A DNA stretch of 64,000 bases from Microstegium vimineum (lineage: Eukaryota > Streptophyta > Magnoliopsida > Poales > Poaceae). The stretch is taken from the NCBI GenBank assembly GCA_022036555.1, contig CM039122.1, positions 6,980,517-7,044,516 of the forward strand. Direction: 5' to 3'. The notes under the pieces were generated by a model. It did no database searches. It was not told the origin of the DNA and worked only from the letters and a program-made list of their open reading frames with translations. Of this stretch, positions 55,428 to 64,000 are shown one piece after another (position 1 is the first letter of the stretch; each line of letters opens with the position of its first letter). The position numbers were made by a program, and so were the translations under genes.

Positions 55428-57029
55428 TGAGAGATCTCTAGTGTTTTGGATAATTGATGAAACCTAAAATACTAACCTAGCTCTAAGTGATTGCGTAGGT
55501 ATAGTACACTCATTGAAGATGATGACAAGTGGTGGAGCAAGCAAAGGTGGTGGAGACCTAGAGCTCACACTTGGAGAAGAAGGAGAATGGAAAGACCCTA
55601 AGCTAAACAAGACAAAGGTATATGCTAGGGCTTTTGTTTTGGTGATCAAGACACCAAGTGGGTGTGATCACATTTAGGTTAGACAACCGTACTATTAAGA
55701 GGGGAAATGCAAAAGTGATTGCGGTTTGTCAAGTGCCACTAGGTGTTATCTATATTGCATGAGCATTTAGGACCTAGTGACATACATCATGCTAAATGAC
55801 AAGTGAAACATGCCAAGACAAGCTCACCAAGGTGGATACTTAGTGCTTGGCAATTTAGAGCAAAGGTGGAAGAAACATAGACGCACAGAGGGCATCAGAC
55901 GCTGAAGAAAAGGGCGTCGGACGCTGTCCGATGCAACGGACGATGGCGTCAGACGCTAGGACTGTGAACTCCGAGCGTCCGTCGGCCACAGAGAAGCTCC
56001 AGAAGAAAACTCAAAGTGCGTCGGACGTTGAGGTGCAGCGTCCGTGAAGCAGCCCAACAGCTAGTTCTGACAGCCCGTCGGACGCTGGCGACGGAGCGTC
56101 CGTCGCCCTCGTGAAGAGCGTCCGTCGCCAACTTAACAGGGCAACGACTAGTAGACTTTGAGGGGGTCTATAAATTTGTGTTGGACGGCTTGGGGGGATG
56201 TCTCTCACACATTTGAACATCTTGAGACTCCTTTGAGTTGAGCAAACTCCCTCCCATTTATCTCCATGCTTGGTTAGTGAAAACCCAATAGAGATTGAGT
56301 GATCCAAGTGCATCTCGCATATAGCTTGCATCTAGTGGCACTTGGGAGGCGTTCTCGCTGCGGATTTCTTGTTGCTCTTGGTGATTGCCATCACCTAGAT
56401 GGTTTGGAGCAGCGGTGGTAGATCGAGAAGCTTGGTGATTGTGCTTCGTCGACTACAAGTTGATTGTGAGGGGTTCTTGTGCCTTCCCTGCGGGAGATCG
56501 CAAAGGTAACCCTAGTGGATTGCTCGTGGCGGTTCAATAGCCTCATCTTGTGTTGGTTGTGCGGCACCCGGTGACGGGTTTGACGTGTGAAGCCAATTAG
56601 CGCATGAACCTCCAAGTTAGTGTCTTGCCACAACGGGGACTAGCTAGTTGGCAAACTAGTGAACCTCGGAAGAAAATCAAGTGTCAACCATTGTCTCTTG
56701 GGATTGATTGATTTCATTGGTATTCACTTGATTGATTCATCCCCTACTACTCCACGGCGGTATAATCACCTTTCCCATCTTTGCATTACCTTATTCATAC
56801 TTGTCCTAGTATATTAGGTTGTGCCTAGAGGGCTACTAGAATTGAGTAGGAATTGTGTGATCCTAGAGCTTATTAGGATAGAAATAGTGGTTAGGTGGCT
56901 TTGCATCCCCTAGTAGGCTAGTGCAAGTCAAGCTTCGCTTCTTAGTTATCTAACTTGTTGTTGAGTTTATTTTTAGTTTTCAAATTAGGCTATTCACACC
57001 CCCCTTTAGCCATCACTTAGGACCTTTCA
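55428..57029 (+). mobile_element. Solo LTR, 1602 bp, with GGTAC target duplication
   Basis: It starts TGAGAG and ends TTTCA. GGTAC lies at 55423-55427 and 57030-57034. It has the same layout as the solo LTR at 5037: a GC-rich motif array (GCGTCGGACGC, GCGTCCGTCGC) at 55880-56125, TATAAATT at 56169, a leader with CAACGGGGACTAGCT, and a CTATTCACACCCCCC end. It also has two small hairpins with TTGTG loops (56815-56827 and 56847-56865). No coding sequence is present. Confidence 0.9.
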
Positions 57030-57034
57030 GGTAC

Positions 57035-57182
57035 TCTAATCAAAATTGTTTAAGCACTGGAGCTATCTTACGCTAAAAGGAGTCCATATACATGAATGTT
57101 TGAAAAAAACGATCGAAATTATCTTCACTCCTAAGAGCATCTCCAAGAGACTTGCTATATTGTTCATAAATGTTAGGAATAA
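57035..57182. mobile_element. MITE-like fragment cut by the SIRE insertion
   Basis: AAGAGCATCTCCAAGAGACTTGC begins an element end of the family seen at 36446. It is broken at 57188 by the LTR. The flank at 4525 on reads like the continuation of a related repeat. Confidence 0.45.
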
Positions 57183-57187
57183 AGATT

Positions 57188-58461
57188 TGAAAGGACCTGA
57201 TTGGCCTAGAGGGGGGGGGGGGTGAATAGGCCTGTCTAAAATTCAACTCGACACTTGCTGTCAGTCACAGGCCGGCACTGCTGGGCTCAGGGCCGGCACT
57301 GCCGGGCTAAAAGCAGCAGTGCTGGTCACCTGAACAGATTTCAACACAATTTAAAAAGTAAAGACTGAATGTAAAATTGTGGCTGAATCAAAACCTTCCT
57401 AGAGGTGTAGGAAACCTCTAGCACCACTTGAAAGTGGTAGCAACACACCCTTGGATTAGATCGAGTCCAAACCCTAGAAATCACCTTGCACACAATATAT
57501 AACAAAGTAAAGTAACAAGCACACGGTGACACAAGGATTTTATCCCATGGTTCAGCTCACCACCAAGGCTTGCCTACGTCCACGTTGTTGAGGTGCGCCA
57601 CACAAGGCTAGCTCTTTCCTCGGTCTCAAGTCAAGAGAATGAACTCTTGAGATGAGGGGCAATGTATTAGCAATATGGTGGTGTTACAAACCTCCCTTGG
57701 CTGCCACACAAGTTGGCAAGCTCAAGGGCAACGCCTAGCCGGCTAGGAGCAAAGCTCCAAGAGTAACAAACTCAAACCGCCGGCCACCACGCGAACCAAA
57801 TGCTTATAGGAGTGAAGATCCGAGGGAGAAGCTTCTTCTCAAAGTTTGGAGGCTCAATCACTCAAAGAATGATTAGAAATCAATGGAGGAGAGTGGATGA
57901 GCACCAAGGGAGAAGGGAGAGCAAGAAAGAGCTTCTCTGTTCTGTTTTTTGCGAAGTCTGAGAATTGGAATGACAGAACTAGCCGTTAGGGGAAAGTGAG
58001 GGGGTGTTTAAGTACCCCTCACTGCCAACGGGCAGAACAAGTCGTGGCAGTGCCGGCCTGTAGCCCGACATTGTCGGCCTTCCCGGCACTCCCGGCCAAA
58101 GAGCCCGGCACTGTCGGCCTGGGCAGAACAGCAAAGGAATCATCTTCAATAAGCTGGCTGATTTGCCCACTTTGTATGTGGAGGTGTGAAGTATATAGAT
58201 AGATGTTGCATTTGGTTCACTTGTTGGCATGCATGTTGAGTTCCTCTTAATAGTACGGCATACCTAACTCAATTTCAAAGTATAAAAGAATTTAAACTCC
58301 TTTGAGCTTGTTGCCATGCACTTTTGTAATTGGAGGGGTCCGCCAACCTGTTCATCAACCTCCTTAAGTTTAACCTGCTTGTCATACTTGTAAAGTCTCA
58401 TTAGTTCTCTAATTGCGTTGTCATGTCACCAAAACCCACTTAAGGCTTGATTGCACTTTCA
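57188..58461 (-). repeat. 3' LTR of the right SIRE-type element
   Basis: 1274 bp, TGAAAGG to TTTCA, the same family as 3272-4524. A purine tract on the minus strand (AAAAAGGGGGAGA) touches its right edge, so this is the 3' LTR of a minus-strand element. The left flank is AGATT (57183-57187). GGCCGGCACTGC palindromes lie at 57270-57325 and 58034-58110. One 17-bp copy found in the other LTR is missing here. Confidence 0.9.
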
Positions 58462-59433
58462 TCTCCCCCTTTTTGAAGATTGATGACAACACACTTAGAG
58501 CTTACCAAAGTGAAGTATAATCTGAGACAATGCAAGTCATGGGTGTAGGAGCTCCCCCTAAATGTGAATGAGAATTTGAATTTCCAAATTTGGTATGAAA
58601 AGCCAAAATTCACACATTGGAGTGAAATAGGGCTCCCCCTACATCCATGGCTGCTGTGGGGTGCTGAAAAAGATGTCACAAGAATATACGTGATGCATAT
58701 GAACCTGTCTCAACAAAAATCAGAGGGGCTGCTGTTGACAGTCTGGCACTGCCGGCCTGGAGCCCGGCACTGCCGGCCTAGCTGCAACCAGCAACCCTGC
58801 GGAAGCTCAAGCACGCCACACAGCGAGATATAAATAAAACCTAAATGCACACTAAGACAAGCATGATATATAATGAGAGAGTACATGTCCACAAATGACA
58901 CAAATAAAGTACTTAAGTGACAATATTACAATAAAGTAGTTTTTGCATGTTGCTCTCTCATCTCACAAACTAAAAAGATAACTAGCAGCTGCTGCTCCTC
59001 TGCTCCTTCATGACCGTCGAAGGTTTGTTGTACCCCCTTCACTTAGTAATTCTCCCCCTTTGGTAATAAGTCACCAAAAAGAGAAAAAAAACAAAGAAGA
59101 AGAGAATACAAGCTAGTCATCCTCATCCATGTCGTCCTCATCATCATCATCTTCATCTTCATCTTCCTCATCATCATCATCTGGAGCTGAAGAGAAGTGA
59201 ATACCAGGAGCTGAGGCCCTCTTGCTCAACCTCCTAGTCTGGGGCTGCTGGATCTCTTTCTTCTCCTCATCATCCTCATCATTAGAATCATCACCAACAT
59301 AAGTAGACTCCTCACTGAGCTGTGGTGGTGGTGTAGGTGGAGGAATCTGACTGAGGCCCTGCTCCTGTCTGAGCTGCCTGATCTCCAGCCTAGTCTGGTA
59401 AGCATGGTCATTGGCATAGCAGATCCCAGCAAA
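58462..59433 (-). mobile_element. SIRE internal region next to the 3' LTR, with purine tracts
   Basis: The polypurine tract is 58462-58475 (plus strand TCTCCCCCTTTTTG). Similar CTCCCCCT tracts recur near 58552, 58633 and 59052. The palindrome GGCACTGCCGGCC is also present here (58744-58780). Between them there is no gene until the acidic frame at 59113. Confidence 0.75.
59113..59433 (-). CDS. Acidic C-terminal part of an extra SIRE reading frame
   Basis: An open minus-strand frame enters from the unreliable sequence at about 59433 and ends at 59113. It reads ANDHAYQTRLEIRQLRQEQG, a PPPTPPP linker, then a very acidic tail (DDDDEEDEDEDDDDEDDMDE). SIRE-type elements often carry an extra frame between RNase H and the 3' LTR, sometimes called env-like. 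Its function in grasses is not known. Only the last 100 or so residues are readable. Confidence 0.55.
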   Translation of the reverse strand, partial: FAGICYANDHAYQTRLEIRQLRQEQGLSQIPPPTPPPQLSEESTYVGDDSNDEDDEEKKEIQQPQTRRLSKRASAPGIHFSSAPDDDDEEDEDEDDDDEDDMDEDD

Positions 59434-61839
59434 GATTTTTTTTAAAAAAACCCCCAAATTTCCCCTTTTTCCCCTTCCTTTTTGCTACTGCCCCCCCCGG
59501 GAAGCCCGGGGGTATCTAGGGTTTCCCCCCTTCCCCCCCCTTGGGAGGGTTAAAAACCCCCCTAACCAAAAAAAGGTGGGGGGCCCTTTTCCCTTTTGCT
59601 CTAAAAAGGCCATGACTTTTTCCCTTTTTTGGGGAGCCCGGGTCCCCCCACCATTCAATGGAAATCCGGGGGGGCAAAGGGAAACCCCCCTTTTCTGGCA
59701 TCCTTGCGAAATGCATATTTTTTTTCCCAAAAAAAATCGGCCCTAAAAAATGGGGGGGTTTCCCCCCTCTCTTTCCCAAGCACATTTTGGTTGTACATAG
59801 AGATTTGAAGCAATCCCCCTTTGGGGGTAGAGATGTTCCAAAGGGGGTTTTTCAAGATATAAAAATTTCCTCCTAAAAACCCTTCAAAAAAACCGTCGGC
59901 ATACGAGGTTTAATTAGAGGGGGAGATCTCCTATTGGTAAACCCCCCCCTTTCATGAATTTTCATCCCCTCCCTTTACCCCTTTCCAAACCCTGGGAAAG
60001 GGAAAAAATTTTTCACATATCCAACTTATAGTCCCCCCTCTGTAAACCCCAGCCCCTCCCCATTTTCCCTCCCGGCCAAAAATTTTAAGGGGGGGTTTTT
60101 AAATTTTAAAAAATCCCCCTTTTTTTTTTCCCCCCAAAATTTGGTTTTCCCACCAGAAATACATACAATTTGCCCTGGTCAATGACTCAAAAAAACACGG
60201 GACCCCTTTTGACCCCCCAAAGTGTCCCCAATAACTTTTTTCCCCATTTTTTTGTTTTTGGGGGTTTACCCCTTTGGAAAAGGGACGTTTTTTAAATAGT
60301 CAAAGGGAAAAAATTTTTCCCCAAAAAAACCAAAAAATCCCCACTTTTTTTTCCTTTGACAATCGGGGGTTTTTTAAGGGGCCCCCTTTTTTTTCCTGGA
60401 CTGTCCCCCCCTTTTTTTTTTTTAAAATTTTAAAACTCTGACGGGGGCCCGGGAAGTGCCCGGGGGCTCTGACTACACCCCTAAAGATCCCCAAAAGGTG
60501 AAAACTTTAAAAGGGGACCCTTTTTGGGGGGTTCCCTTTAGGGCAAACACATCTCGATTGTTCTCCCCCTGCCCTTTGAAAAGCCCCCTTTTGGACCAAC
60601 CTTTTCCCCCCGGGTTTTTAACCCATCACCCCAAGGGGGGAGTAAAAAACCCGGGCCCTTTGACCCTTTTTCCTCCCCCACGACTCATCCCCCGGGGCCC
60701 CCCAAAGCTATGCTTTTAAAAGGAAAAATTTTTTTTTTCCCCGTTTTTTCCCAGGGGAAAAAAACTCTGGAAGAGTTTGAACCAAAATCTGGGTCAAAAA
60801 AATTTTTGGGGGAACAACTGCCCTGGGGGTCAGGGGGGGCCCCGGTTTGGGGGGGCCCGGGGGGCCCAAAAAATTTTTGGGGGCCGGGTGCAGACAGAAC
60901 CAGGGGAAAGCTCCTTTAAACCCTTTCCTTTTAAAAAAAACTGGGTTTTGATCAAACAACTATGGGGGTCCCCCCCACCAAAATAAAAAAAAACACTAAC
61001 AACCTAAATCTCATTCAAAAAGGGGTGCATTGCATAAAAACAAACCCCAACCTAGGGTTTCATTTTTTTAAACCAAAAAAATTTGAGGGAAGGAGACAAA
61101 AGGGGGCTTGAATAAAGTTGACGCGGGGGGAAAGACCCCAAAAACCCCTCCTCCAAAAAAAGCCCCCCCAAAAGGGGGCAGCATGGGGGGGGAAAAAGGG
61201 GGACCCCCGGGGGGCCTAGGTTTTTTTGGGTTGAGAGAGGGGGGGGAAAAGGGGGGTTCCCCTTTTGGGAAAGGGGGGATGGGGGGGGGGGGGTTCCCTC
61301 GGGTTTGGGGGTGAGAAGAAAAAAAAAAACCTAGGGTGGGATTTGGGGCCCCGACAGGGGGGGTTTTTTAAAAACCCCCCGGGGCACCTTGGGCGGTAAA
61401 AAAGGGCTACACAATTTTGTTTTTTTAGAACCCCAAAAGACATAGGGCCCCGCCCAAGGGAATTGACAGTCCCCAAAGGGCCCTTTTTGGTCTACCTTGA
61501 AACCCGGGCCTTTAATGGGAATCCGAATCCCCAAGTAGATCGAATTTAGGGGCCCTTTAGGATCCCATAAGCCAAGGTTAGGAGTAAAAACTAGATACCC
61601 CTAAAGATTCTCTTAAAGGGGCCACTAAGGGGCCCCTCTTTCGGGTTAGCTTGAAACCCTACACACATGCACACACAAGAAATTAAATTTTCCGCCTGGG
61701 ATGCACTAAGAAAGGAGAGACCCGTTTAAATGGAATGTTTAAAACCTTAATGTCCACAGTTTTTTCCTTTCCTTCTTTCCAGATCAAGATTTTCCTTTGT
61801 TAGCATGGGATTTTGGGTTTGGGTTTAGCATTTCCCATG

Positions 61840-62075
61840 TAAAATTTTTCTCAAAATATTTCATTTGTACGGGGTTTGGGGAATAAAAATCCCTTCCTTG
61901 AGTTGCTTGTTTTGAAAAAACCGAGGAAGAATTTTAGCTCACCCATCATAGCCCATCTCAAACTTTTAGTCATACCCTACTAAACTCATCAAATTTTGGG
62001 AGGGGTTTTAGTACTACCAAAATTTTTTGCCCATCGACATATATTTGGCAAAACAAAGATATCATTAGGATTTTA
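61840..62075 (-). pseudogene. Reverse transcriptase motif region of the right SIRE element
   Basis: Allowing for run-length errors, the minus strand near 62045 shows QIYVD, the start of the RT catalytic motif. It is followed by MTKSFEMG and MGELKFFLGF near 61920-61980, and by KQLKEGIF near 61880. This order is typical of Copia RT. The frame cannot be followed for more than about 20 codons. Confidence 0.65.
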
Positions 62076-63674
62076 TGAGTAAAGAGATTTAGGGCCCGCT
62101 TTCCCTTTTTTCAAAGCCTTTTTTGATCAAGAATTCCCTAAGGCATTCTTACCATGCTCTTTGGGGTTTCTTAAGCCTAAGGGGGCCCCTTTTGGAGCTT
62201 GAAGACATGATGAGGGGAAATTTTTCTTCAAAAACCCGGGGGCTGGGTCAACCTTCAAACCAACCTTTTTGGGTAGGGCCGGTTTTAGAAATGCACTCCT
62301 TTTACATCCAATTTGTTGAAGCTTTTAAGGCATGATGGGCCCCCATTGGCCAAAGCATTCGAATTTTTCAAGCCTAGCTAACCGGGTTTCAAGGGCCCCT
62401 TCAAAGTCTAGGCCCTCCCCTTAAGTGAAACCTTTTAGCCACCAATCCTTTCCCCTTTTTCCTTGTCCCCGCCCTTACTCATCTTGCTTGTTGCGGAAAA
62501 CCCCTTTGGGTTTCCCAAACACATTTGGGATTTGGGTTTTTTCCCCCAAGTGACCAAAAACCCTTTTTCCTTTTAAAGCTATTTATTCTTCTTGCATAGC
62601 CATCACCCAATTTCCGGGTAATCTAAACCCTTCTCCCAAACCCTTTAGGGGGTTTTAAAAAGAAGACAAAAATAAATTGGGCAAAAAATTTTCCAAATTT
62701 GAACGGTATTACCCCCCTTGGAGAAATCCCAGTTATTGGGCGACGGGGGTGATCCTTTTTTAATTTTTTTTTGCCTTAATCTTGGGTGGTTTTTGATTTT
62801 TTGTTTTGGGTTTGTTGGGCATCATATATTCTCTTCAAAAAAATTGGGTTTTAGGGTTTCCCGGGGGAGCAGGAGGAAGGGGTTATTGTGCCCGTCGCTG
62901 GGCAGGCCGTGCCGGCCTCTTTTCCCGGGGGTTTTCCGGCCCAAAGGGGGAGAGCCCTGACCAGGGAGCATGCCCCCCCCTTTTTTTCAACAATCTTGGG
63001 GCAAGTTTCTTCTTTTCCTTGAGGGTTTCCCAAACTTTGTTTCCCGGCTTCTTGTGGCCTTAAAAAGTCACCCAAAGCCCTATTCTTGATTGCCCTTTTC
63101 CCCTGGTGGTTCCTCTTAAACCCACAATCACTTGATCAAATTTTCCTTTTTTGAGGCCTTAGATTCTTTAAGCTCACGTCTATCGCGTTTTTAATTTTCC
63201 CTAAGGGTTTTTTGAATACACGATAGGCTTTTCCATTTGATCCCTAACCAAGAAGAAAACCTTTTTTCAACTTTTGGTCAAACTTTAAAGGGTTTTTGGG
63301 TTTTTTATTAAGTAGGGAAAAACTTGCCTCCAAAACTCAAAGTAAGACACCCTTTTTGGGTTTTTTACCGGTTTTAAAATTCAAAAGAAGTCTTCTTCAA
63401 GATTTTGTGTAGATGAGCGGTTTATGGCCCTTTGGGAAGCGGTGTTTTTACGGCTTCGGCCCAAAAGATATCCGGGAAATCTTGTAATCAAACTACGTGT
63501 CCTTGCCATGTCAAAGAGTGTCCCGGGTTTTTTCCTCTCCCACTACACCAAATTTTTAGGGTGTTTGGGAAAATGGGGAAAAATCATGCTTGATGCCCTC
63601 ATCATCAAAAACTCCTAAATTGAGTGTTCTTGGGGAAATTCGGTTTTCCCTTTTTTTTCACTACGAACTTTCTT

Positions 63675-63990
63675 TTATTTTTGGGAAAACGAATTTTTCT
63701 TTGTGTTTCTAATGAAAAGGGTTTTTCCCCCCCCCCTTATCTTTCCTTGTGCCCCATCATAATGAAAAAACACCCAAGGGAAAACGAGGAAAGTCTTTAA
63801 CAAAAACAAACCATGTTTGTTTACCGCCAATGCCTTTTTGTAGGGGACCGGTCCAAAAGGGTCCCTTTTTGAATTAGCTCCAATTTTTTGTTGGTTGGGG
63901 ACAAAGCTCTTTGGGGGGTGAGGGGGCACCTACTTTTTTCCCGGGTTGGCAACGCTTCAAATTCTAAACCTTCTCAAAAGAACCTTGGGT
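63675..63990 (-). pseudogene. Integrase N-terminal region of the right SIRE element
   Basis: On the minus strand, LGLT lies near 63985, then PPHPPKSFV near 63920, DPFGPVPYK near 63850 and FPWVFFHYD near 63760. These correspond to the segments between the zinc-binding region and the first catalytic Asp of Copia integrase. The Asp itself is lost in the errors. Confidence 0.65.
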
Positions 63991-64000
63991 TAGTCCAAGT

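Larger units (their letters stand above)
59434..64000 (-). mobile_element. Continuation of the SIRE pol region in heavily error-laden sequence
   Basis: At about 59434 the text changes abruptly: runs such as CCCCCCCC, GGGGGGGG and TTTTTTTT become far too common, while the larger content still follows a Copia pol gene on the minus strand. Every open frame here is broken by homopolymer errors, so no coding entry other than the two motif regions is reliable. The cause is probably a poorly polished or low-quality patch. Confidence 0.7.

Noticed and set aside
59485..63929. Many short open frames rich in Pro, Gly, Lys and Phe
   Set aside because: They arise from homopolymer errors. Only RT and integrase motif traces survive, in mixed frames.

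Overview
This window comes from a nuclear genome of a grass (Poaceae). It has spliced plant genes with GT-AG introns, Copia LTR retrotransposons primed by initiator-Met-type sites, Helitrons with grass-type termini, and Stowaway and Tourist MITEs with TA or 3-bp target duplications. I cannot name the species. About half of the window is recognisable transposon. Only a few host genes can be supported.

Layout. 1-4524 is the 5' part of a degenerate SIRE/Maximus-type Copia element on the minus strand. 4688-7926 is a short Helitron split by a 2.2-kb solo LTR (5037-7282). 8640-10105 is a complete three-exon gene that looks like a BOD1/SHG1 (COMPASS-Shg1) domain protein. Converging on it from the minus strand is the main gene, SNI1, spanning 30803 down to 11937. 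SNI1 has 15 exons that splice in frame to 471 residues. Three Copia elements sit in its introns, at 13098-15922, 18724-23653 and 25312-29802. Each has an exact 5-bp target duplication, and together they make up about 65% of the transcription unit. A Helitron 3' end lies 141 bp upstream of the SNI1 ATG, and helicase remnants lie behind it. 31.6-47 kb is AT-rich and gene-poor, with MITEs, a LINE-type RNase H scrap, a GC-rich block at 34.1-35.0 kb and several diverged internal duplications.

48.2-50.1 kb is an LTR-like block. It is followed by a frameshifted copy of a small plant protein gene (50.3-50.7 kb), a 100-N assembly gap (52301-52400), and the last three exons of an AP-3 adaptor sigma subunit (52401-53938). 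Then come a Helitron-like 5' end, a second solo LTR (55428-57029), and the 3' LTR plus internal region of a SIRE element (57188 to the window end). From about 59434 onward the sequence is full of inflated homopolymers. No reading frame there is reliable, although reverse transcriptase and integrase motifs can still be seen.

Main observations. (1) The SIRE parts at the two ends of the window are complementary halves of one element and share the target duplication AGATT. This suggests that the two contigs around the N gap are in the wrong order, or that the locus is circular or tandemly repeated. (2) The solo LTR at 5037-7282 carries an array of about seven hairpins in its transcribed part. Their stems differ, but nearly all loops contain TTGTGTA. 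(3) Each SIRE-like LTR has its own cluster of short GC-rich palindromes. (4) SNI1 appears intact despite its retrotransposon load and has an E2F-like site close to its start.
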